Source of the DNA: Nannobrachium achirus
Taxonomy: Eukaryota > Chordata > Actinopteri > Myctophiformes > Myctophidae
Direction: 5' to 3'
Assembly: GCA_963921795.1 (NCBI GenBank)
Contig: OY997639.1
Coordinates: 59,236,153-59,300,152 of the forward strand
Length of the DNA stretch: 64,000 nt
Shown piece by piece: positions 11,145 to 22,345 of the stretch. A program made the position numbers and the translations under genes. Position 1 is the stretch's first letter. Every line of letters starts with the position of its first letter. Below the pieces are notes generated by a model, which saw only the letters and a list, made by a program, of their open reading frames with translations, was not told the origin of the DNA and made no database searches.

Positions 11145-11294
11145 CATGGGACGCCGCCTGGACGCCGCCATGACACTTTGGGTGGCGGAAGTGCCACCCA
11201 AAATAACATTAGCGTCTATGAGCACTTCGTCACTTCCGCCACCCAAAAGTGTCATGGCGGCGTCCAGGCGGCGTCATGGGCGGCGTCCCATGGT
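11145..11294. repeat. GC-rich inverted repeat
   Basis: The arm at about 11,150-11,193, containing GACGCCGCCTGGACGCCGCC and TTTGGGTGGCGGAAGTG, is repeated inverted at 11,229-11,275. The loop of about 35 bases contains AATAACATTAGCGTC. It lies just outside the much longer fold-back element that starts at 11,412. There is no coding capacity. Confidence 0.85.
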
Positions 11295-11460
11295 GTACCA
11301 AACTTCCGGGTGTTGTCCCTTCCTGCCTAACCTTCCTTGTTGTGGCTCAAGATTGTTGTGGCTGGAATCTAGGCAAAGAGATTCTATAATAAGAGACGGC
11401 ACTCCCTATACCAAAGAGATTCTATAATAAGAGACGGCAGTCCTTAAATATATGGAATCA

Positions 11461-11472
11461 CCACTAGATGGC
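11461..11472 (+). promoter_or_regulatory. CTCF-like core motif, left arm
   Basis: CCACTAGATGGC fits the published vertebrate CTCF core CCASYAGRKGGC at every position. It faces right, toward its inverted partner at 13,021. Binding is not shown by sequence alone. Confidence 0.45.
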
Positions 11473-11486
11473 GCAGCTGTAGCGCT

Positions 11487-11499
11487 GCCGCCATCTTGG
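11487..11499 (-). promoter_or_regulatory. YY1-like motif, left arm
   Basis: The complement of GCCGCCATCTTGG is CCAAGATGGCGGC, the classical YY1 consensus, 15 bp from the CTCF-like motif. Inferred from motif only. Confidence 0.45.
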
Positions 11500-12242
11500 A
11501 ATGATGGCTCTGCTCTTAAATTAATCAAAACAATTAAATTGGGTGTGAATAACGTTTTCCATAGCTGTCTTGATCACCCAACAAAGTGAAAATCACCATT
11601 GATATTACATATTATCATAGACTGCTAAACAGATCAATAGAAGCATAGAATAGTATTTTTTTCAGTTCTAAGAAATATGAATAATTTGGTATGAATAATA
11701 TATTTCGGATTGTTCTAATCTGTCTAATGTTAATTTATTTTATCTGTTTGACATTAGTCTGGCTTTTGTGGACAATAATTTATCATGTGGGCCTACATTA
11801 GGTCTATATCATGTTTTACTGTTTTGTCATTCAAAATCTCTTAGGAACAGATTCAGTGCTGCCAGAAAAAGCAGCAGAGGGCAGAGTTTCCCCCCTTTTA
11901 TAATGATGCGTTTTAATAATTTCTATTTGGTATTAACACCTCATATTTAACATGTGTGCCTGCACGCAAACATGCATTAGCATATACACGCATGTGCACA
12001 CATGCACCCTGAAATGTTACAATAAGTAAGTCATTTCAGTTTTGATCCATTGATAAATATTATAAATAAAATAGTAAATCATTATGGTAGTATGCATAGG
12101 CTATAATACTTTTTTGCTGTTCAACACAGACCAGTTATATAGAATCATTAAATATATCATAGTAGAACAGAATAAAAACAAGTTTTTGATTGTACAGCAT
12201 GACTTTATTATGTTTTTTTAACCACCGGAAGTCGTCATCATT

Positions 12243-12254
12243 CCAAGATGGCGG
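12243..12254 (+). promoter_or_regulatory. YY1-like motif, spacer
   Basis: CCAAGATGGCGG in the spacer of the fold-back element, a third YY1-type site. Confidence 0.35.
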
Positions 12255-12993
12255 AGCAACATGGGCGCTGCTTGTTGTAATGGGATGTATAGGGAGTGCC
12301 GTCTCTTATTATAGAATCTCTTTGCCTATACATCCCATTACAACAAGCAGCGCGGTCTGTGTTGAACAGCAAAAAAGTATTATAGCCTATATGCATACTG
12401 CTATAATGATTTACTATTTTATTTATAATATTTATCAATGGATCAAAACTGAAATGACTTAGTAACATTTCAAGGTGCATGTGTGCACATGCGTGTATGC
12501 TAATGCATGTTTGCGTGCGGCCACACATGTTTATATGATGTGTTAATACCAAATAGAAATGATTAAAACGCATCATTATTAAAAAAAAGGGGGGGGGGGG
12601 GGGGGGACTCTGCCCTCTGCTGCTTTTTAGGCAGCACTGAATCTGTTCCTTAGAGATTATGAATGACAAAACAGTAAAACATGATATAGACCTAATGTAG
12701 GCCCACATGATAAATTATTGTCCACAAAAACCAGACTAATGTCAAACAGATAAAATAAATTGACATTAGACCAATTAGAACAAACCGAAATGTATTATTC
12801 ATACCAAATTATTACTATTTCTTATAACTGAAAAAAATACTATTCTATGCTTCTATTGATCTGTTTAGCAGTCTATGATAATATGTAACATCAATGGTGA
12901 TTTTCACTTTGTTGGGTGATCAAGACAGCTTTGGAAAACGTTATTTACACCCAATTTAATTGTTTTGATTAATTTAAGAGCAGAGCCATCATT

Positions 12994-13006
12994 CCAAGAT
13001 GGCGGC
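12994..13006 (+). promoter_or_regulatory. YY1-like motif, right arm
   Basis: CCAAGATGGCGGC, the mirror image of the left-arm site. Confidence 0.45.
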
Positions 13007-13020
13007 AGCGCTACAGCTGC

Positions 13021-13032
13021 GCCATCTAGTGG
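13021..13032 (-). promoter_or_regulatory. CTCF-like core motif, right arm
   Basis: GCCATCTAGTGG is the complement of CCACTAGATGGC and faces left, so the two CTCF-like sites of this element converge. Confidence 0.45.
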
Positions 13033-13154
13033 TGATTCCATATATTTACGGACTGCCGTCTCTTATTATAGAATCTCTTTGATCTAGGGGCGAAGGCTGC
13101 GAAGCCCATAGGGCGAAGCCACACCCAAGAGGGCGATAGCAAGAGAGTGCAAAA

Positions 13155-13539
13155 CACAGATATAAAGAGCTAGATGCCTCGTTCGCCTCTGCAGTTAATT
13201 GGAGCGATGTGCAAAAGTTCTAGACCGGACTTCCTGAAAAAACAAAGGGAACGCTGTCAGTCAAAGTGACTACTGGCCAATCACAGTGTGTCTTTTCCGT
13301 GACTTTTCCAAGGACCACAATTCAATTCAACAGAGCCAGTTCCGATGTTGCGCTGCTCAGCTGTTCTTATAGGCTGCATACGTAAAGACCAGCCCCCACC
13401 TGCCTCTGATTGGCTTACCGACTTCCGTATGTGTGACGCACACGGAAGCAATGAACACGGAAGCGACGAAGATTCCCTTGGTTGCTCAATGCATACGCCC
13501 CCTAGCCGAAGGAGGCGTCTCTAGCTTTATATGTCTGTG
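13155..13539. mobile_element. hAT-type MITE, CACAGATATAAAG ends
   Basis: The ends CACAGATATAAAGAGCTAGA and the inverted TCTAGCTTTATATGTCTGTG bound 385 bp. Perfect 8-bp duplications GTGCAAAA flank it (13,147-13,154 and 13,540-13,547). The terminal repeats continue imperfectly through GCCTCNTTCG words. It has no coding capacity. The 8-bp duplication points to hAT or a related superfamily. Confidence 0.88.
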
Positions 13540-13547
13540 GTGCAAAA

Positions 13548-14719
13548 GACCCGTACTTCCCGTTTCTGTAGGCTATGACGTAGGGGGGACGCCTTTTTAG
13601 GAGGCAGAAGCAGGTTGGAGTCTATTCATTTCCAATGAGAGAGCTAACGTGAACACAGATCAAAATAATAGTTCAGAAGCTATGCTCACTGAACTAAATA
13701 TTGGACCAGATCATCACAAGCCACATAATATTAACAAAATTGTCATACTAAAGTGGCTTTTTTCATCGACACAACAAAGGAGAAAATCAACTTTATTATT
13801 GCTCTTTAGCTGTCCCAGCAACACACTCTCGCGGGATCTATAGCACCAGTAAACAGGACGTGCGCGAGATTTGCAGTCAGAGCCGGAGCCCACTTAGGAG
13901 TCAATTTGTAGGATTTGTGTACCATGTCGCACTCTTGTGGATACAATGGGATGAGCCATCTTCATTAATTAAATATCTTTGGCCACACATGCGTGGAAAA
14001 AGTCGCTGCTCCCGTCCGCTTCAATGTTAAATGAATAGACAGGAAGACTCCTTTCATCTGCGATCGAAGAGCCCACAGGCAGCCGTGACATCACGTCCTC
14101 TCCGGGTTCATGGTTCAGTAGTCTCGCGTTAGCCTGGCTCCAGCCAATAGACCCGCCCACTCTCTGAGTGGACTGCATCTCTTGGTCTGGATATGTCATA
14201 TGACGAGTCTCTTGATTCGGTTCAAAGCCGTATCTTGGCGAACCGACCAATGAATTCAAAGCAAGACGGCAAAAAATCTACAGAAACAGTGGAGGGAGGG
14301 GTGGCTGTGTGGCTCACCAGAGTTCTTAATTGCTCCCTTTGAACTTCAAAAGGACTCCGAACTGCAGGCATTGATTGAGCCATACAAGTGTCGAGTAGCT
14401 CGTTAGTGATTCTCTCTAATCAGTGAAACATCAAAGACACTGACCTGTTGGGTGCATGTCATTGAGGGGAGGGGGAGGAGGGATTGTTTTGTGTGCAAAA
14501 GTCAAACACAACCCTCCCACCAGATCGCTTGTGATTGGGAATTTCAAATTTTAAATCCCCTCCCCTTTGAAATCTCAACACAATGGCTCAGGCTCAGACT
14601 CTTAAGCTCCAGCGCAGAGTCTGAAATCAGGCAACAGTCTCGCGTGGCCAGACTGTTGCCTCCGCGATTTGGTCAAATGCTCCCAGCATACAGTCTGGCG
14701 CATCAAGAGAAGAACCACA
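13548..14719. other. Intergenic stretch with a small hairpin
   Basis: No exon recognised. GGCAACAGTCT and its inverted copy AGACTGTTGCC at 14,630-14,660 form an 11-bp stem with a 9-base loop. The rest is unassigned. Confidence 0.4.
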
Positions 14720-15580
14720 GCTGTAGACTTTCATGTTACTTTAAATGTAATATCTCAGTGGCTCTCAGTCTCAACCTTATTAATTTCAAGGACGCACAGT
14801 TTTATATGCATTATTAGGCCACATTATTCCCATTCCCATTTGATACATGCTTTATCTCTGGGAACCAAATGGTCCATTGCGTTTTTCCATGTGTATATGC
14901 AGGACCATTCATTTTCAATCTTCTCATGTTAGCCTACTCTGTAAAGTCATTTAACGCTGGCGTCCCCATTTTGGGCATGTACGCCATGAAGTTATAGGCT
15001 AAAATGGTCAAAAGGGTAGCCTAGCGTAGTCCTATATGCTCAATTTATAATCATCGCACGACAGTGTTGTGCGCCAAAAATAACTGATCTACAAGCTCAA
15101 ATGCCTTGCATTGTGAGCTTATGATTGGCTATTATTTCCTCACACAATGGTGTCAGGTTTAACAGTTTTTTTATGTACTGGCTTCAAATGTGATCTCACC
15201 AAGCTCCTATTCAGATAATACAGCTGGACACTTCACTGTAAAAAGTCTCGTTCAATAAAAAAATGCTAATGTCTTTAACAATCCACTTTATGACTGTTCA
15301 ATGAGTTTGAGAGGGAACGGTGGATGAGCTTTATAGATCAATGTTTACACTTTCAGAGTAAATTGATATTGGATTTCACTGTGAGGTATAATTTAGCCTA
15401 GCCGACTTTTAGTCACACAATTTATGTTAAATTAAAAAGATAGATAGATAGATATATTCAAGTGCACATTTGATCAAACAGGATCAAATGCGCTTATGTG
15501 GCTTTTCTAAGCCACCAGACATGTTACTGACCATGATACTAAAACGGTGCCTATAATCCCAAGATGCCTGCTATTCTGGT
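14720..15580. repeat. ~865-bp dispersed repeat, copy 1
   Basis: From GCTGTAGACTTTCATGTT to TGCCTGCTATTCTGGT this segment is repeated almost base for base at 23,446-24,311. The visible differences are a few substitutions, one GATA unit and a small change near 15,400/24,128. It contains a partial copy of the CTACAAGCTCAC hairpin motif (15,087-15,131). No terminal inverted repeats and no reading frame were found, so the class is unknown. Confidence 0.85.
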
Positions 15581-15734
15581 CTTTTCATGTCAAAGAAAAG
15601 ACGGATACAGTTGTAATAGTGGCCCGACTCACATTAACAGCCAGTATAAACTGGTACTCTTGTCAACACCTTATTTCTTGGATTTGCAAATAAATAATTA
15701 TGTTACACCCTTTTGGATTCAAGTGTATTATTTA

Positions 15735-17070
15735 TGTATTATCATTAGCATTTCCATATATATATATATAAGACTTCCGACAACGCCACCTCTATAAAAG
15801 AGGAAAAGGAGATATATAGTAATAACCCTTCTTAGACACACAGGTACGTTTTTCAGGTAACCAGAGCAATATAAACCCAGGAGAGAATGAGACCGGACAC
15901 AGTATTTGGAAAAAGTATAACAAAGTTTATTATCTAAAATACAGGGGCTTCTATACGCCAGTAAAAACAATGCAAAAATAAAATAAAAGAACCCTATCAC
16001 TCCTATGGCGCCTCTAACTAAAAACTACAAAACAACCAACAATAAAACCAACAACCCGGGTAACTTTCTCCCTTATCAAACTCCCCCGCACAATTAAAGT
16101 GCGGGTGCAATATTTGCCGTTAGCAGTTAAGGCTGGTTATATAATAATAATAATATTGCACTTAATGCGATTCAGTAGGGACGTGTGGTAGATATCTACG
16201 TTATACACAGGAATAGGTGAAGGCAGGTATAATAATAGTAGTAATAACAATGATAATGGAAATCAAAGTGAGTGCAAGGTGTGGAGGGACACAGCAACTC
16301 TTCGGTAACGTCTACTTCATAGGCCCACGCATCTGCGAACAAGGAAAATAGGCCAGTATCCTCGTATACTTCAATTCATTGGCACAACTTCAGGTCAGTG
16401 GCTCGAATAGACAATGGTGCTCAGATGGGATACTCACAACCAGGCAGCCAAGTGGCTGCCAGTGCGGGTAGTACGCACGACACCACTGTCACCACTCCGA
16501 CCCCTCTCGTCAGCTCAGATAGAGCGGCTCGTCTCGGCTCGTCTGGATCCGGGTAGATGGTCCGCGGGAACACTGCTGGTTCTGCTGGGCCACCGTGTTG
16601 CTGGATCACTGCGTCGCACTGTAGAGCTCACTCATTGCCGTCATCAAGGTTTCTTAGTTAAGGTTTACTGCTCATGCAGTCAGTCATCAGTCTCTCATAT
16701 CGCCAGTTCCTCCTCCCGTTCACCTGCCTCTGCCTTCACACACACGTCTGTCTCCTTCCTCGTTCCCCGACAGAGTGACTGAGTCCCACTTATAAAGGCC
16801 GCCCCCTTTCCTGCGCCAGTCTCTCATTGGCCAGGACGGACGTCAGTCCCTTCACATTGGTCTAGTCCGGGCCACTAGTTAGCCTATCAGCCCCGCTCGC
16901 ACACACATACTAGAAGTGGAGTTTCATTCAGGGAGAAATATCATTATTACAACATAACAAATAAAAATGTATTAGGGGAAACATATAAAACAAGCATTAG
17001 AATAAAGAACGAATAATAAAATACATTTTAACGAAAAAAAAGAAATAACGCTGTCGTCCACCCCCTCACA
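15735..17070 (-). mobile_element. LTR fossil, minus strand
   Basis: On the minus strand the segment starts TGTGAGGGGGTGG and carries a CCAAT-type box, a TTTATAAG box (near 16,790) and an AATAAA signal (near 15,927). It finishes with a small stem (CCTCT...AGAGG) followed by GTGGCGTTGTC. That ending is shared with the solo LTR at 32,467-33,660. No internal coding region was found. The left boundary is approximate and no target duplication was confirmed. It is probably an old solo LTR of a Gypsy- or retrovirus-type element. Confidence 0.4.
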
Positions 17071-17904
17071 CAGTAATAGCACGGAATTTGAAAGGATTTT
17101 GTAAAGAAAGAAGAATAGCTCATTTATGAGCTCACAATGCGTCGCATCAGTGTTGTGATGTATAACATTGGGGTTATTCATGTGTTAAAATGATATATTA
17201 AAGAGGCGGTGCCATAGTTTTGTACTTTTTCTGGTTTTCATGTGTCTAGGAGGTTGACAGTACTTCATTAGACCCCCTGGTGCGGTTGTTATGAGCAATT
17301 ATGTATTGCCTTTCTATTTGGGTTTTAGCTGGAGGCTGCCACCTTGTGGGGTCAAACGTGCCGGTCCAAAAACACAGATACTTATTACATCACAGAATCA
17401 ACCCCTCCCCTAATTACCATTCACCCAACATACGTGGGTGTGGGTCACCACCCACCATGACAACCACGCATACCAATGAACTGGTGGGTGTGGCCACATA
17501 AAAACATAATTTTAACTCTTTCTGTACACTTTTTTGGAGAAATTCTTCCTCCTAGTATAATCATAATACCTGATAATCATGGCACCCGCACTTTAACTAA
17601 TTTAGCTGGAGACCCCCTGGAATCCCCTCAAGGACCCATGAGCTTCCCCCTGAACCCCACTTTGATAACAACTGTGTTATGTGACCAGCCTGTCCTCCTA
17701 GTTAGTGTTCACAGTTCTGTGATGATGTGTGAACGAACGATGGTTGCCAGGATGTTCTTTAGCGCGTCTGACTGCACCAGATAACACGTGGCCTTGAGAG
17801 AGAGAAAAATAATAGGAGAGCGTGGCTTTGTGGCCTAAGCTTTGTAGTGTATCGCGCGACTGCCAGCGTCACTCTGTTGAACATGTTGCATTGTTCACTC
17901 TGTT
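17071..17904. other. Intergenic stretch
   Basis: No gene recognised. Positions 17,600-17,660 hold a GAGACCCCCTGG segment like the dispersed GACCCCC repeats elsewhere. The part 17,115-17,165 has a degenerate copy of the GAGCTCACAATGCGTCGCATC hairpin word. Confidence 0.4.
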
Positions 17905-17920
17905 TTGTGTGTGCGTATGT

Positions 17921-18001
<81 letters not shown>

Positions 18002-18012
18002 TGTGCGTGTGC
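17905..18012. repeat. TG microsatellite
   Basis: About 50 TG units with occasional GC interruptions at both ends. Confidence 0.97.
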
Positions 18013-18386
18013 AAACTGTAAAGTAACTAAGTAGACTACATTTACTTGTGAGCTTGGAGGTCGGCTATTTTCAGTACTTGATACCACACTAAACTAAGCA
18101 TAATCAAGTGAATACTGGAGACGTGGTTTGCGGCATGTATTTTTACACAGTCAATTCTTCTTTCAACATAAAATGCTGCATTCAAGATCAGGAGAGTTTG
18201 GACAAGGCACTTCTCTTGAATGCTGCCTTCAGGTATGGCATGGAAAGAGGGTGTTTGCATTTCTTTCACCACAGTAAAAACTGCATTCATGGTCTTTTTA
18301 CAGACGAGTAATAGGGCAGGGGCTCAAGCCCCCTTTGATGTCTATGTGTGCACGTGCCTGACACTGAACATATCCTCCGTTACCAG
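18013..18386. other. Upstream flank of the GGCT terminal exon
   Basis: This stretch is presumably intron of the upstream GGCT copy. It has a degenerate GTGAGCTTGGAGGTCGGCTATTTTC hairpin word (18,047-18,071). No further GGCT exon was found here or anywhere to the left in the window. Confidence 0.4.
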
Positions 18387-18551
18387 GTGATCGTGATGGG
18401 GGCTGAGCAGAATGGTCTGCCAGAGGACTACCAGGACAAGCTGAGAGCCATCCAGACCAACTGGTACAACGGTTCCTTGCCTGTTATGACGGAGCTGGAG
18501 CGGGCCATGAGGAAAGCCAAGGAGAGAGTCCACCGCCGCTCTGACGCCTGA
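18387..18551 (+). CDS. ggct: Gamma-glutamylcyclotransferase, terminal exon (upstream copy)
   Basis: The exon follows a CGTTACCAG acceptor and encodes VIVMGAEQNGLPEDYQDKL and onward to the stop at 18,549-18,551. This matches the C-terminal region of vertebrate GGCT (human IICMGAKENGLPLEYQEKL). GGCT releases 5-oxoproline from gamma-glutamyl amino acids in glutathione turnover and is normally cytosolic. The catalytic residues lie in earlier exons, which are not found to the left in this window. Exons 1-3 of a GGCT lie 6 kb downstream on the same strand, so this exon must belong to a separate upstream copy or to a rearranged gene. The reading frame is open with no break. Confidence 0.85.
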   Translation: MIVMGAEQNGLPEDYQDKLRAIQTNWYNGSLPVMTELERAMRKAKERVHRRSDA

Positions 18552-19520
18552 CAGTCAACCAAACAACTCCATGTTTGAAGACCTCAACCTTTACACTGGC
18601 ATATTAGTCACCATAGCAGTGCGTTCAGCCAGACCAGGGCTGGTCTGGTTCCAATGCCATTCTTTTACACTTTGAAGCATTGTTGAAAATGTTACGCAAG
18701 GGCAAAAAAATCTTCATTACACAAGCGAAGCATGTAGATCTCTGGATCCACATGGGAATGGTGTAGCTCCAGTGTGTATCTTGAACTTTGTGTGGGCAGC
18801 CTGTGACGTCAGTCATCTATGACGTCAGTCGACATATTTATGACGTATGAGTCAAAATCTGTGGCAAGGTTTCACTCCTGAGCCCCTTTGCCTTCCATTA
18901 TGAAATTAAATATTTCAGAAAGTACAAAACAATTGTAGGGGGGGCGGGGGCAGAAGGATTGAAAAGGTACTTCTGTGGGCTACCGGCAGTGTGCACAAGA
19001 CATTTGGCGCTGATCGGGTCCAACAGTTCGTGAGATTAGCTGCAGACACTCAGACAGACAACACAAGACTGGCCCTCTTACTGTATAGATGGTTAAACTC
19101 CCGCAGAGCCATGCTGCAATTATGTCAGAGGCGCTTATGAACAAAATGTTAAAAGCATACTATAATTTATTATTATTTATTATTTACAGATATTTAAGTG
19201 GCTTATAAAAGCCACAAAGCCTAGGTGGGGCATTATAGAGGTAAAACAATTAGCCACCGCCACAGAGGCCCAGGGCTCAATCCCCAGCTGCAGTGCCTCC
19301 GGTTTGGCCTGGGCACTCCAATCAACCCAATTTGTGCGTAGTAAACCAGAGGAAAGGGATCTGTCCTGGTCGCTCAATTAGTCTTATAGTTCTACTAGTC
19401 GGTCTGGGTGTTTGTTCAGCAGGAACCTCTGCATGAGTTAAGCTCTCTTGAGTGTGTCAGGTTGCAGTGAAAAGAAGCAGCTGGTGACTCCATATGCCAG
19501 GGAAATTCACCATTTAGAAC
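18552..19520. other. 3' flank of the GGCT terminal exon
   Basis: This holds the probable 3' UTR, with a possible ATTAAA signal at about 18,904. A tail-like segment ends in GTTCGTGAGATTAGC...CAGACAGACAAC near 19,028-19,060. A possible SINE-like stretch lies at 19,195-19,440, where GGGCTCAATCCCC vaguely resembles a B box. The SINE reading is weak. Confidence 0.4.
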
Positions 19521-20165
19521 TTAAAGGGATATTTCACTTTCAAAAAAACTTTTGGTTATTTTATTGTTTAATCAGGCTTTTATGAACACCCTGAACAGCT
19601 TTTAATTTGCTTGATTCAATATTTAGATATTTGATGTAAATGTTACCAGGTCCTCCAGGCCCAGGGCCTCTCCCCATACAGACCCATTGTAACTTCAAAC
19701 TTCATTTTAACCACTAGAAGCTGGGGCGGCCCAGCGTCTAGTCGGCGACCTGGCCAACTCGGGAACGATGTAAATAGGGGATGAATGCCCCGCCCTTTAA
19801 TGCAAACCCCATTATACCTGTTGTCATAGGACCCGTTTTGACCCGTTTGCCTGTATCCATTTAAGCCCATATATGGAGATATCTGTATCTATCTGTCGGC
19901 GTCCATTTTATGTCCATATATGGAGATCACAGCCGATATAGTTCTGGGTCCATTTTATGCCCATATGCCCATATATGGAGATCTCTGTATCTGTGTCCCC
20001 TTTATGCCCATATACGGAGATTGTGTTGATTGTGTCCATTGTGACCATCTGTTTGCCTGTTTGTCTTTGAGTCAGCAGAAGTGATGTCAGAATGCCCATA
20101 TGCCCATATATGGAGATCTCTGTATCTGTGTCCCCTTTATGCCCATATACGGAGATATTGTATGT

Positions 20166-20743
20166 CAACCCCCGTGTTGTCATAGGAGTGTGGGGTCATG
20201 TGGTGTACGTGATGTCAGAGCCTTTTATGAAGTGTCAACAATCAGCTCCGCATATAAGTGTCAACAATCAGCTCCGCATATGGTGATTCCGAACGTTTTG
20301 CGCCGGTTTCGGAAAACCGCGCATCGGGTCGGGTCGAGGCCGGGCACTGCACTCCGCGCCGCGGCGGAGAACGTGCGTGCCGAATCTGAAGCCGGTGGGA
20401 CGAACGGTTCTCGAGATACGCGGATTACATACAGACAGACAGAGATTTGTCGCATTTTGTCAACCCCCGTGTTGTCATAGGAGTGTGGGGTCATGTGGTG
20501 TACGTGATGTCAGAGCCTTTTATGAGGTGTCAACAATCAGTCAACAATCAGCTCCGCATATGGTGATTCCGAACGTTTTGCGCCGGTTTCGGAAAACCGT
20601 GCATCGGGTCGGGTCGAGGCCGGGCACTGCACTCCGCGCCGCGGCGGAGAACGTGCGTGCCGAATCTGAAGCCGGTGGGACGAACGGTTCTCGAGATACG
20701 CGGATTACATACAGACAGACGGAGATTTGTCGCATTACTAGTC
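20166..20743. repeat. 295-bp tandem duplication
   Basis: CAACCCCCGTGTTGTCATAG at 20,166 recurs at 20,461. The following ~280 bp, including the GC-rich module and the GAGATACGCGGATTACAT tail, are nearly identical. Confidence 0.9.
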
Positions 20744-21040
20744 GTCTAGTCGGCGACCTGGCCAACTCGGAACAATGTAAATAGGGAATGAATGCCCCGC
20801 CCTTTAATGCAAACCCCATTATACCTGTTTTCATAGGACCCGTTTTGACCATCTGTCTGCCTGTGTCCATTTATGCCCATATATGGAGATATCTGTATCT
20901 GTCTGTCTGTCTGTCGGCGTCCATTTTATGTCCATATATGGAGATCACTGCAGTTATAGTTCTGGGTCCATTTTATGCCCATATATGGAGATATCTGTCT
21001 ATCTGCGTCCATTTTATGCCCATATATGGAGTATCTGTCT

Positions 21041-22297
21041 GTGCCTCCAACTGTGTTGCAGACACAGTGCCGATTCCCCCTTTAATGCAAACCTCATTAT
21101 ACCTGTTGTCATAGGACCCGTTTTGAACATCTGTTTGCCTGTGTCCATTTATGCCCATATATGGAGATATCTGTATCTGTCTGTCTGCGTCCATTTTATG
21201 CCCATATATGGAGATCTTTGACCATCTGTTTGCCTCTGTCCATTTATGTCCATATATGGAGATATCTGTATCTGTCTGTCTGCAATCCATTTTATGCCCA
21301 TATATGGGGGCATTCATTTTATGCCCATATATGGAGAACGCGCGTGCCCGTGGGACGAACGGTTCTTGAGATACGCGGATTACATACATACATACACAAT
21401 CACAGAGATTTTTTGTTGACTCATGTGGCGTACGTGATGTCAGAGCCTTTTATGAAGTGATGTCACAATGAGTCAGAGCTTTCGCCGATTTCCTCCGGAA
21501 CAGCCTGATGTCAACAATCAACCCCGCATAAGGAGATTCCGAACGTTTCGCGCCGGTTCGGGAAAACCACGCGTCGGGTCGGGTCGAGACCCGGCACTGC
21601 ACTCCGTGCCGCGGCGGGGAACGCGCGTGCCGAATCTGAAGCCGGTGGGACGAACGGTTCTCGAGTCTGTGCCTCCAACTGTGTTGCAGACACAGTGCCG
21701 GTTCCCCCTTTAATGCAAACCTCATTATACCTGTTGTCATAGGACCCGTTTTGAACATCTGTTTGCCTGTGTCCATTTATGCCCATATATGGAGATATCT
21801 GTATCTGTCTGTCTGCGTCCATTTTATGCCCATATATGGAGATCTTTGACCATCTGTTTGCCTCTGTCCATTTATGTCCATATATGGAGATATCTGTATC
21901 TGTCTGTCTGCAATCCATTTTATGCCCATATATGGGGGCATTCATTTTATGCCCATATATGGAGAACGCGCGTGCCCGTGGGACGAACGGTTCTCGAGAT
22001 ACACGGATTACATACATACATACACAATCACAGAGATTTTTTGTTGACTCATGTGGCGTACGTGATGTCAGAGCCTTTTATGAAGTGATGTCACAATGAG
22101 TCAGAGCTTTCGCCGATTTCCTCCGGAACAGCCTGATGTCAACAATCAACCCCGCATAAGGAGATTCCGAACGTTTCGCGCCGGTTCGGGAAAACCGCGC
22201 GTCGGGTCGGGTCGAGACCCGGCACTGCACTCCGTGCCGCGGCGGGGAACGCGCGTGCCGAATCTGAAGCCGGTGGGACGAACGGTTCTCGAGATAC
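21041..22297. repeat. 628-bp tandem duplication
   Basis: GTGCCTCCAACTGTGTTGCA at 21,041 recurs at 21,669. The two 628-bp units are almost identical over their full length, each with five CArG boxes and one GC-rich module. The near identity implies recent duplication. Confidence 0.92.
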
Positions 22298-22345
22298 GCG
22301 GGTTACATACACGCAGACAGAGATTTGTCGCATTTATAGATAGAT

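Larger units (their letters stand above)
11412..13081. mobile_element. Long fold-back element with ~725-bp arms
   Basis: Arms at 11,412-12,132 and 12,354-13,081 are inverted copies that look well over 90% identical by eye, separated by 221 bp. Both outer ends read CAAAGAGATTCTATAATAAG. That word plus AGACGGCA also occurs just outside the left end (11,374) and once more in the spacer, between short TGTATAGG/CCTATACA arms. The right arm has an expanded run of about 18 G (12,589-12,607) where the left arm has only six C. No reading frame resembles a transposase. Confidence 0.85.
19835..22345. repeat. Complex tandem repeat with CArG-box array
   Basis: Units of about 45-50 bp carry GCCCATATATGGAGATATCTG followed by TCTGTCTG words. 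I count 18 exact CCATATATGG motifs, each a perfect SRF CArG box (CC[A/T]6GG), plus two CCATATACGG variants. Between the arrays are four GC-rich modules containing GCGCCGGTTTCGGAAAACCG (or a close variant) and the tail GGTTCTCGAGATACGCGG followed by ACATACAGACAGAC. No coding function is supported; open frames arise from the repeat. Confidence 0.85.

Noticed and set aside
13155-13539. Possible CpG-island promoter
   Set aside because: The segment is explained by a MITE with a perfect 8-bp target duplication.
14452-14817. Frame of 121 codons
   Set aside because: It crosses the boundary of the dispersed repeat and shows no family similarity.
16414-16782. Plus-strand frame of 122 codons in the LTR fossil
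   Set aside because: No recognisable protein; it lies antisense to the promoter-like elements of the LTR.
17869-18087. His-Thr repeat frame
   Set aside because: Translation of the TG microsatellite.
19195-19440. Possible tRNA-derived SINE
   Set aside because: A B-box-like word exists, but no convincing A box, tail or target duplication was found, so it is mentioned only inside a flank entry.
20973-22017. Minus-strand frames with repeated SIYGHK words
   Set aside because: They translate the CCATATATGG tandem repeat and have no independent support.
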